A DNA stretch of 64,000 nt from Mesotaenium endlicherianum. Its lineage: Eukaryota; Streptophyta; Zygnematophyceae; Zygnematales; Mesotaeniaceae. The stretch is taken from assembly GCA_009602735.1 (NCBI GenBank), contig WELA01012113.1, positions 50,912 through 114,911 on the forward strand, given 5' to 3'. The notes below the pieces were generated by a model, which saw only the letters and a program-made list of their open reading frames with translations, had not been told where the DNA came from and ran no database searches. Position numbers and translations under genes: made by a program. Positions 32,101 to 44,348 of this stretch are shown here, piece after piece (the stretch's first letter is position 1; each line of letters opens with the position of its first letter).

Positions 32101-35092
32101 GGGCGCCGGTGGTCCTCAACTTCATCGTCAACGCTCTCCCGCACGAGCGGCGGCCTCTGCCAGGTAGGTACCCCGCACCCCCCCCTCCTCGTTTCCCTGC
32201 CTCCCTCTCTCTGTGCCTCTCTCTATCTCTCTCTTCCTCTCTCTCGGCGCTGACACGTGCGCAGGCCTCACGCCAGTGCACCTTGACCGCCACTGTGGCA
32301 CCGACACGTGGCAGTGCCGGGCTTCTAGGGGCTTACGCACTGTAACGTGGGGGGGGTTTGTAAACGACATCGCAGGCTCACTCTGCTTCCCCTGCGCACG
32401 CTGCCCTTGCACACTGTGGAGCTCCCCCTGCAGCCGCAAAGGCACTTCCATGGCCTGCCATGTGTCGCTTGCTTGGCGAGCACGCTAGCGCCTGGCTGCA
32501 TCCCAGCGGACTTCTTCCTCACACGGCTTCTCCCTCTGCTTTGCGCCCTGACTGAGGTAGCAGGGCCCCTCAGTGCCCAGCGCACACAACACACCGAAAT
32601 TGTGGTGTCGACTAATTGCTCATGGCTGCAGGCCTACCGCAGGAGGGAAAGCCGAGGTGCTTACGAAGAGCTGTGACGTCCTTCTCTTCAGGCACTACAG
32701 CTGCAGGGGCCGGGGATGCTTGTCGTCCCGTTTCTCATGCACTTTCTTCACTCTGCAGTGCAGTAGAACCTGTTCCACCTGCCCGCAAACCGAGTGCAAG
32801 ACTGACGTTCTGTCGATTTTACTGGACTCAGCTCGCCAGCATCGCCCCTTGGAGGTCTTGTGAAGCGCCACCTGGCCTCTCAGTGGTAGTCGGCAGTCCG
32901 GCGATCGACCGATGGCCAGCACTCGTCTGTTTCTGCGCGGCTCCGCTCAGCTTCTCTCTCACCTCCCTTCCTCCCGCTCGGCTCTGTTCCACTCTGCGTG
33001 GACGCGCCAGGTGGCAGGGACGAGGGGAAGGTGCACGTGATGACAGCCGGCGCCGCCCCGCCGCCCACCGTGCTGGCGGGCATGGAGGAGCTGGGGTTCC
33101 GGGTGACGCACACGTACGGCCTCACGGAGACCTACGGCCCCGCCGTCATGTGCGAGTGGAAGGGCAACCAGTGGGACGCCCTGCCCCTCCCCGAGAGAGC
33201 CCGCCTCAACTCTCGCCAGGTGAAAACTTCCTGTCCCCTGTCCCCCTGCCCCCGGCCTGCTCCCCCCTCTCCGCGCACCTGCAGTCCCCTCTCCCCAGCC
33301 CCTTCTCCGTCTGCTCTGCCGTTCACCTACAGCTTCTGCTGCGCGGCTAGTGCTGGTGCTGCTGCAGTGGTGGCGGTGGCAGCGGCTGCGGTGGCAGCGG
33401 CTGCGGTGGCGGCGGTGGCTGCAGCTCACAGAGCTGTGTCGAGTCGGGAGGAAAGCAGGCGAATTCCTGAGGCGGGAGATGGTGGTGGGCAGGAATGGCA
33501 AGGGGGGAAGGCTGGGCAATGTGTCCTTTTACTCCGGGATGGCAGCCCGAGTGAAGGCACCCTTGTCAGGCTGCCCTCGATCTGACTGGGAGGAGGTGCT
33601 GTGTAATGACACAAGCATGTCATTCACATGCAGTGTAGGGCTAAGAAAATTGCGAGTCTAGTCTCTTTCAGTGAAGGGCTTGGAAGCCCCCTGGCCCTGC
33701 TGTTGCCCGCACCTATCGGATGTGTGCGTGTGTGTGTGTGTGTGTGTGCGTGTGTGTGGGTGTGTGTGCATATATGTGTGTGTGTGTGTGTGTGTGTGTT
33801 GCACGTCTGGCATGCATGGGCGAAAGGCCATGCACGCTTGCGCGACAAGATCCAGTCGCGCGTGGCGCCATTCTGCGGCATTGCCTCTCCGTGGGAAGGG
33901 GAACTCATCCTCTCCTGCTAACGCCTCAGCGTGTGGACAGGAGGAGAGCAGCCACTCCTTGAGCCGCGTTTGATTGCACATCTGTCTCCCTCCCTCCCTC
34001 CCTTCCTCCCTCGCTCGCTCGCTCGCCCCCCACCTCACGCTCTCTCTCTCTCTCTCTGTCGGTCTGACCCCAATCGCGTGCAGGGCGTGAAGTACGTGGC
34101 TCTGGAGGGCCTGGATGTGATGGACCCGGAGTCCATGGAGCCCGTGCCGCCAGATGGCGCGACGATGGGCGAGGTCGTGATGCGCGGCAACATGGTAATG
34201 AAGGGCTACATGCGCAACCCCGCTGCGACGCGCGACGCCTTCCAGGGGGGCTGGTTCCGCTCCGGCGACGTGGCGGTCAAGCATCCCGACGGCTACATTG
34301 AGCTCAAGGTGCGCTCTCCAGCCTCTCTCTCGCATTCCTCCTTGCACCGCCCCAGCACCCCCTTCTCGCGCACCTCATCCCCGCGCCCTGCTCGTGCGCC
34401 CTGCTGCCCCAGCTACAGCTTCCCTCGTTACACACACTGTGTGATGTCTCCCTTCAGTCTGGTCCTTGGGCTTTTGTGTGTTACTTCCTCCGCCTCTCAC
34501 CGCTACCCCGGTTTCTCAAGGCTCCAGGTGGAGGTGCACTTGGGGGCTCTGGCTTTTTAACCGGCACACTTGTTTTACAAGAGCGTTGACTCAGCACGTT
34601 CACCCGGTCTCCAGACCGTTGAGTTGACCCGTTGACGCAAGAGTCGTCTCACCATGTATCAGTTCGTCCTGATACACGGGCCCTTTTCACACTGCTGCGG
34701 CATGGCAGGACCGCTCCAAGGACATCATCATCTCGGGCGGCGAGAACATCAGCAGCATCCAGGTGGAGGCGGCGCTGTACCGCCACCCAAGCGTGCTCGA
34801 GGCGGCCGTGGTGGCCCACCCGGACGACAAGTGGGGCGAGACGGTGTGCGCGTTTGTGACGCTCAAGGCGGGCCACGAGCACGTGACAGATGGCGACATC
34901 GTGCGCTTCTGCAGGGAACACCTCCCACGCTTCATGGTGCCCCGCACTGTCGTGTTTGCGCCCCTGCCCAAGACTGCCACAGGGAAGGTCCAGAAGTTTG
35001 TGCTCAGGAAGCGGGCTCAGGAGCTGGCTGCAAAGGCTGCGGAAGGCTCGAGCGACGACAGCCGTGCCAAAAAGATCGCCTCAAAGCTCTAA
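29192..35092 (+). CDS. peroxisomal acyl-activating enzyme (AMP-binding acyl-CoA synthetase), multi-exon, interrupted by gap
   Basis: An adenylate-forming ligase of the plant AAE type that makes acyl-AMP and then acyl-CoA. Supported exons: 29192-29425 (ATG start, [13 protein letters not shown]), 32043-32163, 33011-33219, 34084-34308 and 34709-35092 (stop TAA), all GT-AG and in phase. Motifs in order: [41 protein letters not shown] (A5 region), [31 protein letters not shown] (A7), [16 protein letters not shown] (A8) and the catalytic-lysine region [11 protein letters not shown] (A10). The last residues are SKL, a canonical PTS1 signal, so import into peroxisomes is expected. Roughly 190 residues including the P-loop (A3) are not seen and probably lie in the gap 30490-31423. 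Short-chain, medium-chain or aromatic acid specificity cannot be read from the sequence. Confidence 0.92.
30490..31423. other. assembly gap (934 N)
   Basis: The gap is bordered by poly-C on both sides and lies inside the acyl-activating enzyme gene. It probably hides the exons encoding the P-loop and middle of the N-terminal domain. Confidence 0.95.
31586..31672. repeat. (GT)n microsatellite in acyl-activating enzyme intron
   Basis: An impure GT run downstream of the large gap, in an intron of the plus-strand gene. Confidence 0.9.
31830..32040. repeat. CT-rich polypyrimidine tract before an acceptor
   Basis: About 200 bases made almost only of C and T precede the AG at 32041-32042, an unusually long polypyrimidine tract for one splice acceptor. 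Confidence 0.85.
33723..33800. repeat. (GT)n microsatellite in acyl-activating enzyme intron
   Basis: A GT run with TATATG interruption in the intron between exons 33011-33219 and 34084-34308. Confidence 0.9.
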
Positions 35093-36402
35093 GGCTCTGG
35101 GCTCCCGCTCTGCTGTGCTCCTTTGCTTCGTCTTGGGACGACCTCCCGAACACTCCCCCCTCATTTGGTTAGCGGAGCGTGCCCTATTCATCCCTGTATG
35201 ATTTAGTCCTCACCGCTGAATGCTGAGGTCCTCGCGATGCCAGCACGCCATACAGAGTACAGGCCCCTTCTTCAAATTTGCTTCTCAACTCAAATCCTAA
35301 CTCAAGTGCTCCATTGCACCACCCTCGCTATAGTCCTTGAGCGATAGTTTTAGACATCGGAGTGACCGGCGCTGATGCATTTCTGACTTATTCTAAGCAC
35401 ATAATTTCATAAGCAGTTCTTGTTTACCTCACCAAGAGGTGACCCTTCTAGGGCTTCAAGTCTTAGTGGCCTTTCAGATAAGTTTTAAGTTTTGAAAGTC
35501 CTCAAGCTGCATGGGAGTTGTTGTTGAGTTGCGTCACATAACTTTTAGCTCAATCTCAGGTCATAATTGTGAAATAAGTGCTGTAAATAGAAATTTGTGT
35601 TATTAGTTGTCAAGTTGAGCTCTCAAGCAATTGCACGCTGCACGCGCTTGCGTCCTCCACAAAATGTTTGGATGTGCAATTTTTGTAGGAATGTCCTGCT
35701 CCGTGAGGAGATTAGAGACCATATTTTAAATGGATCCTTGAATGGTTTTTGGATGTAGTAAAGAACAATTCTGAAATATATTTCTAAGCATATCTAGAGC
35801 AGATATGCTTCAGAATTTTCCCTCTTGGCACTGGTCACTCCCTATTGTCCGTGGAATAATTTTGCTAGCTTCGAAAGTACCTTGACCTGTGTGGTTTCTT
35901 TCACAATATGAGACTTGTGCAAGGTTTAGGGGGGCAAAGTTCGTGTCTAGTCAATCAAGGTTGTGGTTCCTTACGCTTGAAAAATCAGAAGTCTACTATT
36001 TGTCCACCGTATTTGCAAGCAAAAACATTGTATATGTACATACTAGTTTCACACTTAACATTGTTATGCCTAGCGGTGTCAAGACCAGGGCACGTGTGAT
36101 GCTCCCGGCAAATGTGCCGTCGACCTAGTCGATGTGTCGGTGATCCTTCCGTGTGGGCGTTCCGTGGTCGACTGGTCGGTGCATCTCTGCACGTGGGTAA
36201 TGATCCTGGTCGATCACCCTTTGCACGTGTGTCGGTGGCAGGTGCAGTGAGGTTGACCCATTTCTGGTCTCCCTGCACTCATGCCGCAAGTGAGTGGAGT
36301 CAGCACTTGATGTTCTCACACCGGGCTCTTCTTTTCTCAACTCCTATTTCAAAACTCAATAAGTTTTGGAAAAGGTTTTACTGCTTATTTTCCCTTACAC
36401 CC
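35093..36402. other. AT-rich flank between host gene and retroelement zone
   Basis: Contains the 3' end region of the acyl-activating enzyme. From about 36060 repeated GTCGAC/GTCGG words may belong to the terminal repeat of the minus-strand Ty3 remnant that follows, but no LTR boundary could be fixed. Confidence 0.4.
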
Positions 36403-37277
36403 CTACCTTTTAGCTGAGACGTCCCTATCTTTGAGTTGAAAGCTATTTATGTATACCAGCTTTCTAGCTGGGGGGTGTAGGAAAGCAGTCAGGGAACTCC
36501 CAACGTCTGGCCACAATCTCTTCTTTACCACGGCAGTAAGTGTGCCATCGGGCCCACACTTATCACAAGTTAGCATTGCCTCTTGAACATCTAGTACTTT
36601 GCAAGTGGCACAAGGTGTAGCTTGCACCAATTCCTCGGGCTCAGCTCTAATAGTAGGATCAATATTCGGCAAATGGCAAAGCGAACATTTCTGCACATGA
36701 TCTCTCACGATTTTGCCATCTGAGCCTTCTAGCTCTAATATACCATTTCCAAACGCATGTTTCACGCGTAAGATCACTGCACCTCAACTGGTGTCGACGG
36801 TGGTCTTGGTCTGGCGCTTAATGTAGACGAAGTTCCTTTCCTGGATCTGTGTCATTTGTAGCCGATAGCTCCCATCCCGTGTCTTCGCGTAACGTTGGGT
36901 ATCTCGCTTCTAGGCATTTTTCAAGTTGTCCAGAGCGGCTGGCATCATGCGTTCAAACAACATCGTTTGGTGCACCATGACTTTTAACAACTCTTCCGAG
37001 CTGTCCAGGTTGCTCACCTGCCCAATTTCCATCTTAAAGCTGCTAGGCACCACATGGCTTCTCCTAAAAAAAATCTAATATGGCGATTAATTCGCCAAGG
37101 CAGCCTACTTGCTGAACCTGTATCACGTTACCAGCCATGGCAGGGCCAGATCCTAGTCCCACTTATCATGTCCACGCAGTGCCTTTCTAGTGCCAACTTG
37201 ATGGTTTGCACCAACCTTTCTGGTAGACCATCTACTTGCAGATGGGTAGACGTAGTGGGGTGATCAATGAAGCATTT

Positions 37278-38003
37278 TGTAATGAATCAGTATATTAGTA
37301 GATATAATGCTCATTTAAATGTAATGGTTAAATAAGTTCAGCCTGCTGAACTCTAGTTAATAATCAATCTGTTGGACTTCATATTTAATATCAGTTTAAT
37401 GACTCAGCCGGAAGCAGCAGGCTGGAGTCAACTTAAGTCAGCTTGCTGACACATTCTTTGACAGCCAACTGACTTCCGTACTCGGTAGCAGCAAACTGCC
37501 TCGATATGCATCTAAGTGTGATATGCTAGATGAATGGCCAGATGACATCCCTATGATGGATGGCAATTCGGAATGATGGGAGATGGCGGTGGATTTGGTT
37601 AACCGAGGTCCTACCGACGTGGTTAACTCCCGGGTAGGCGGTGCCATCGCACTGGTTGTTGAACAGTAAACTCATTCCATATACATATGCTAGGCATTGC
37701 TCTCGAGTTCGGCATTCGGAAGGAAACGAGGCCAACTCTCTTGTACAGCTTACTGAGAGACATCTGAATCCAAGGCGAGAAGCCATTGATACGCACTGTC
37801 TTCTAACCTTGCTTATGTATGAGTTTTACTGATTGCATTATTGATGCTAGTTTACTTGCATTTGACTTACGAGTATTGTTCACTGCTAGTGTGTTTTCCT
37901 TTTGCCGTTTAATCAGTCAACGGAAAATACCATAAAGATTACTTGCTGATATAAAGATCTTTATTAATTGTTAATCGCCTATTTGGTAAGACGATTCATT
38001 TCA
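37278..38003 (+). mobile_element. solo LTR (family of element D) inside element E
   Basis: A 726-bp LTR beginning TGTAATGAATCAG and ending GATTCATTTCA, very similar to 57010-57729. It is flanked by perfect 5-bp duplications CATTT (37273-37277 and 38004-38008). No internal sequence is attached, so it is a solo LTR left by LTR-LTR recombination. Confidence 0.92.
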
Positions 38004-41000
38004 CATTTGTCCAATAACTTTTGAAAAGATCCTTCGAACTCAGACCCCTGGTCTGTCACCACTTCTGCAGGAGCTCCATGACGCACAATCACATTGATGA
38101 GGAGCGCTTCCGCGATTCTTAGACTTCCCTTAGCGGTCAGTGGAACAACCTCTATCCGCTTAGAGAAATGCTCAATCATGACCATAATATACTTAAATCC
38201 TCGCTTTGATAGCAGTAGCTTGCCTGCGAGGTTGCAGCTCCAGCGGTAGCTTAGGCCCATGATGGGCAGAGGTTGCAGATGTGGTTTATGCTGAGTAAAA
38301 TCAGTCTTAACTCTGTCGTACCCTTGACAGGCCTTGACCACGTCTTCGCATTGATGCTTCATGGCCGTCCACTTGAAAGACAGCTTTAACAAACAATAAG
38401 TCTTTCTGACACCGTAGTGTCCATTGTTCTCATGCATTTCCAGCACCAGAGCTTGTCTCTTGGTAGTTTCTGGCACTAACTTCTCTTGGCCATTTTCTTC
38501 AATTTTGAAGAGATTATTGAGTTTTCAGCAAAATGTTTTAGCTCGATGGCTGACCTGGTCTCTCTCTTTCAAAGATAGTCCCTCCAGATATATTTTTGTC
38601 TTCAGCCAATGTATGATGGCTTAATCTTTCCAAATCTCTGCACTAAAAAAAAAGGGTGGCTCGGCTTCACCTTGCTCTACCATACCAGCCACTTCGGCCA
38701 GATCAGCGGCCAACTCTGTTGGGTTGTTTGCGTCTTTGTCTTTACGAGCTCTGTCGTGTTCTGTCGTCAAAAGATGGACCTACTGAGCCGATCGGCATTG
38801 TTGTTGAGTGCACCTGCTCGGTGCACCAATGTCATACGGTACTCCTGCAGCTTAAGTGCCTAGCGAACCAACTTACTAAAAAGGTATTTATTCGTCATCA
38901 GCCATATCAGTGGCGAGTGAGCTATGATCAGCGTGAAGGGTCTTCTCCACAGATACTCCCTAATGTGTGCGACGGCCCAAACTACTGCCAATAGCTTTCC
39001 TTCGTAAGATGAGTAGTTGCTCTCCGCCCTGTTGTTAAAGCGCAAGGCGTATACAATCACGTACTCCTCCCTAGGGCTTTTAGCCTGGTGAGCACTGCTC
39101 CAATCCCCACATGACTCCAGGCTGTGTGCAGGTTAAACGGTATGGAATAGTCAGGTGTTCACATGAGTGGGGCTGTTACCAGCCTCTCCTTCAGCTCGTT
39201 CATATGGGCGTCTGTCCACACAAAAGGCACATCCTTTTTCAGGAGTTCTGTCAAGGGTTTGGCAATTTTGCTATAATATTTCACAAAATTTTGATAGTAT
39301 CCGCTTAGCCCCAATGGAGCCCTCAGCTTAAACACATTTGCAAGTGTAGGAATGTTATAAATGGCCTCAATCTTTACAGCCTGAGGAGACATAGCGTTGT
39401 TTCTAATCTAATGTCCTACATGAGGCACATGTGCCTCAAAGAATCTGCACTTTCCAAGATGTAACGTCATCTGGAATTTTTCGAGGCGCAAAAACACTTG
39501 TTCCAAGTGCTCAAGATGCTGCTTGACTGACTCATTAAACACCACAACATCATCAATGTGTGGTTTTGCAAACTTCAGCCCCTCCAGCATCTTATCCATA
39601 GTTCTTTGAAATATAGCAAGGGCATTTTTCAGCCCAAAGGCATCATTATCCATAGCCATAACTTTCTTTGAGCCCAGAAAGCGATCTTACCTCGATCTTT
39701 TGTTTTCACAGGGATCTGGTTGAAGCCTTGCCGCAGATCAATGATGTTGAACATTTTTTTGGAGGTGGCGATAGAGAAGATCCGCTCTGGCATGAGCATA
39801 ACATAGCTGTCTGGCTTTGTGTGGAGATGCAGTCGCCTGTAATCACCACACATACAGGTTGCAGTGTAGTTGCCAGCCTTGTCTTTCTTTGCCACTACAA
39901 CTATGGGAGCCCCGTGTACTGAGGTTGGTTTTTCAATCATGCCGAGCTTGTGCAGATCTTGGCAGGTTTCCTCCACACAGACCCATTCTGTCTTGCTGAG
40001 CTTATGCGGCCCAAGCCTGACAGGGTTGTTAGGGGTTAGCGTGATGTCACACACGCTGGCAGTTGTCTTGCCAACTTCCACCTTTGTGAAAGCAAACACC
40101 TTTTGGTGCTTCTTCAATAGCCTTTCTACTTGTGCCTTTTGCTAGGTAGATACCCATTTTTCAATGGCAAACATCTCTGATTCAGGTTGCTTCTCTCTAG
40201 CAAAAGCATTCAGTAATTGCTACGCTTTGGGTTCAGGTGGAGATTGCTCACCCTCATCCTCTCCCTCTAGCTTTTCAACCTGGCTGCTTTGTGGTGGAGT
40301 GACAAGCTGGACAGCCTGTTCCTCCTAGAATTTAGACTTTTCAACCTTTCCCTTTAGAAGCAAGTCTTTACCAGTAAGGTCTGTGTTTCTCCCAACCTGT
40401 CTGGTACTGTAATTGCCTCTTAACGGGTTGCCGGAGCCATCTTCACTCGTCTTCAGGCGTCCAGCTGGAGCCTGTTCCGCCTACTTTTGCACTGTTGCAA
40501 TTGGCCACCTATCTGCGTCCACACTAGCAGGTTTGGGGCCAATCGTCCATCCCCACTGCTGTTGGATAGTCATCAGACGCGCTGCTGTTGTTCCAGGAGC
40601 TTCTCCCAATGGCAGCATAAACATCCAGGCTCTAGTGGAGTATTGTTGCCGTTGAAATATTGCAAGTCGGTCGCGCACGGCGCTCTCCTCAGTGTGGAGT
40701 TGTACAGTTCTTCTCAAGGTGCTGAGTCCTTGTTCTATGACTTTTGTTGCTCCAGGAGTCGGCTCGACCCTTCCCCTCTTCCAAGAAGTAGGTGGCTATA
40801 CCATGGGAATGCGAATGTTCATCTCAGCAGCTTTGCGCAACACGCCTGCTTCTCCTTCCTTTTCCAAGATATCTTGAATGATCTTGGATGGAGGACCAGT
40901 GGTTCCTTTCGGAACACCCTCCCTATGCGCTTCTCCTCTGTACTTTGAATGACGCTCAAATATGCGTCAATAGGCAGCGTTTTCTTTACGAGCCACTTTT

Positions 41001-41566
41001 CTTGGCTTCTTTACAAAAGCCCTTAGTCTCACTTGCACTGGCTCCTTCTTGGCAGTGCAGACTGTTAATTCTTGTGGTTGTTGCAGTTGGTCGTTGGTGA
41101 CGAGCTGCAAAGCAACACTACCAGCAGCAAGCAATTCCAACTCCTCGTACAGATTTCTAGGGTGGGGCCCCTCCACTGTCAAGCTGTCAGTTAACCACTC
41201 GTCCATTCGCAGATCCAGTGTTGTGATGTAAGACAAACTGTGGGATTCAACCTCAATCTCCTTTGTGTCTCACAGTTTTGACTGTTCCATATTTGGAACG
41301 TCAGGCACTTCAGGCTCTCGTGCTATTGGTTTTTCTACTCCTAGAGGTGGTGGCTTGTCGTTTTCCTCCAGTTGGAAAGTCACCATGTTAGTGATGATTG
41401 TTTATAGCAACTGTGCAGCTTGCGCCACCTTCTTCTCGCGACGTTTTGCCAAGTTTGTTGCCATGAGTTGGTCCATCATCTGCCTGGTGATCTTTCCAGC
41501 CATCAGGCAGACAACGCCAAACTGGCATTCCTCCTTGGTCGACATTCGACCAGATATGTGAAAAAT

Positions 41567-42765
41567 TGTAATGAATCTTGCTTATTCAAGATTAACATAT
41601 TTTCTTCAAATATATAAGATCAGGGATAGGTGAAGCGTGTGAAATCAGGGAGCAATCTTTGCCCTTACAATGAATTTTGTTCACTCATCTATAACCCTTG
41701 ACTCACTTAGCGTAGTGTGCCATAGTTGCACACTAACACAAGGCACAAGAAAGAGGCGAGCTTGAGGACTAGAGCTTCTCCTTCAGAAACTCATGGCCTC
41801 TTGCCTACCAGGCATACAAGCATGTATAAGCACATGCACAACATCAGGGGACTGAATAGCAAAGGCGCTCTCATTTAGATGACCATAAAGTAGCTCAAAC
41901 ACATCCCACTGACTTAGGTGCAAAACCATGGAATCTGTCCGCTGTGTGACCCCAAAATGTCAGAGGGCATAACTCTGCCAATACTACTTCAAATTGAGCA
42001 AATTTAACGGCAACGGATGCATCTTGACGAGAGCTTTCTGAAAAGTCCTAGTTTGCTCCATTTGAAGCGCAGAAGAAGCAGCCATGTCAATGTCCGTGGA
42101 GGCTGGTCATTAGAACGAACCCAAAAGTGCACACATGACTTGCAAGTAGAAATCTGACTGCAAAGCCTACTGTCCAGAATGAGGGACCACGAGATCCCAG
42201 CCTGCTATGTACCTAGTGACCACTTGGTTGACCACGGCGCAAGGTGCGCCGTTTTGTGGGAAACCCGTTAAGTTGGGACCCACGGATCTAGGTGTAACGA
42301 CCATATAAATTGGTCGGTTGGCTGAATTCCTAACTGTTCAATTGACTGACGACGGCTCCGCCTACCCAGGAGTCAACCATATTGGTGGGACATCGGTTTA
42401 CCAACTCCCAGTCGACCTCCCGACTTTCAGTATACTACGGTCACATGTGCCAATCTGTAAATAATTATCTAAAGAAATATATCTATCCTCAGCGTACTGG
42501 GTCTAAGTATACTGACTATTATTATACGAGCTTACTCCATATCAACGTACTGACATTATGTCCTATATATATACACGTAATATCAGCAAACTATACTCTG
42601 ATACAAAAGTCATCCTGCTGACCTTTTCGACAAAGTCAGTAAATTCGCATTATATCGACAAACATTCAGATGAACTTGCACATGTGAGTATATTGACATA
42701 ATGCTTATTTAGTGATGTATTTATATATGCAATTTATTAAATAAATAATGAATTGATTCATTACA
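41567..42765 (-). mobile_element. solo LTR, longer related variant, inside element E
   Basis: About 1.2 kb with inverted ends TGTAATGAATC and GATTCATTACA. Its middle (42355-42430) matches the inverted form of the D-family LTR core (CCGCCTACCC, then TTGGTGGGAC). Flanks AAAAT and AAAGT differ at one base, fitting an aged 5-bp target duplication. Confidence 0.7.
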
Positions 42766-43516
42766 AAAGTCTTGGCCAATTTCCTAGTTCTTTCTTGTAG
42801 TCCTCCATGGAAATCCCTAAGCAAATGATTCGCCTAGGTTTCTCTGCTGAGGAAGAGTCAGATACTGCTAACTTCTGGCTGCTAGCTTCAGCCCATTCGC
42901 CAATGTTCCACTGCGCTCCTTTGGAACCTCCTCAAGACTTTCCCAGCCTAAGTTTCCATTTGACCATTTTGGTGATAGCGTGGGTTTGTTTTCCAGCTGT
43001 TGGTGTCAACTTCTAGCGCTTGCACCCAATCTCTGTGTCCATTCTTCACTTTCATGTAATTTGACTCAGAGGTTGTGATTTGTTCTAGATTTCCCCTTTC
43101 CAGGAGTACGTCTTTGACTGGTGTATCCTCCTGTGCATGTGGGGTCTGCTGCCTTGTAGGTGCCTCTTCTCCCTTGGTGGTCTCCTTTCTCAGAGGTGGT
43201 GTGGACCTTTGTTAGGCTCATACTAGCGGTGTGATATCCCTTCTTAGAGATTCCTCATGCTTAGAGACAGTTTGTTGTTCTTGCACAGGTTCCAATTTTG
43301 ACATACCCACCCCTTGTATGGTGTGCTCGTGCCCCTGACTTCACTGGACACATTCTTGCATGTAGAGGTCATCTCCAGACATCTCCGCACACTCCTTTGT
43401 GGCCTCTGGTCTGATATGCGCACAATTACGTCTGCGACTCAAACAGCTGGTGGTGCTAGCATAGGTCCTTCATGAATTTTCAGCTGCTACCGCTAAGTAT
43501 AGTCTCCACCAACCAC

Positions 43517-44348
43517 TGTAACAATCTGAGCTTTTGTAGCGTATTTGGGACGTTTTCCCGATCACCTAAAATACGTTATACTAATTATCATACATTATTT
43601 GATAAATGATTGCATCACATTGAACTATTTGCCACTCGCGTGTGCCGATTAATTTCCGGTCGATTGGCGAAACGACCGAGATACTATTGCAAAAAGCGTC
43701 GTAACGTAATTCGACAACTTCGCAAAAGTACGACATAATTATTCATAAAGCTACTTTGATTAATTATGAGATGATAACTTAATTCATCATTGTTTGATTA
43801 AGTTATTTTGATTGTCATTATTTCAGATAATGCACAGTCACAGATTCCAGATTTACGACCAGTCGTTAATACGAACAAACAGTCGTAAAAACTCAAACGA
43901 CACATAATATGTAAAGCGACTTTGCATCCGAGCGGATTCAAACCCGCGTTGTGTCGTTTAAAACGTTCAAACCTAACCGATGACTTTTCGGAAAGTCACG
44001 CGAAAACGCCCGTTTGGCGCGGAAACCGTCGAAAAGTGTCCAAACGGCCAACCGGCGCGTTTTGAGCATTTAGCCGAAATGGGTCGTACCCCTTTGCCTG
44101 TTTTCGTTGACATGAACCAGTGCCCTAGGTAGTGACTTGAAGCACTCCAGTGCCTCACATCGTGCAGGTATAAATACTTGCAGAGTCATTGTGAGTGCAA
44201 CTCTCACAAGCACACATTCTTCGTTAGTTTTCATTTTCGATTTCTCGAGGATTTGTCAATTTGCACAAGTACATAGATTTTCTTTCCACTTCATTTAAAT
44301 ATTTCTTGAATACGAGGAAAGATCCTCTCAGAAAGCAGAAACGTTACA
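43517..44348 (+). repeat. 5' LTR of element B
   Basis: 832 bp, TG...CA ends. Contains a probable TATA region (GGTATAAATAC at about 44167) upstream of the presumed transcript start. Confidence 0.9.

Larger units (their letters stand above)
36403..43516 (-). mobile_element. Ty3 (gypsy)-type retroelement E, old degraded copy with PHD-like tail
   Basis: A fossil LTR element read on the minus strand. Parts, from high to low coordinates: gag and protease side about 42.8-43.5 and 40.4-41.6 kb, reverse transcriptase about 39.4-40.1 kb (motifs VVVAKKDKAGNY, IIDLRQGFNQIPV), RNase H about 38.9-39.1 kb, integrase about 38.0-38.5 kb, and a C-terminal Cys-rich segment at 36.4-36.8 kb (CSLCHLP, PCATC, LTCDKC) resembling a PHD finger. 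It is heavily decayed, with well over ten breaks. Two LTRs of another family (37278-38003 and 41567-42765) and the whole of element B (43517-52591) lie within it, so it is older than all of them. Its own LTRs were not delimited. 52592-52879 is probably its continuation. Confidence 0.8.
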
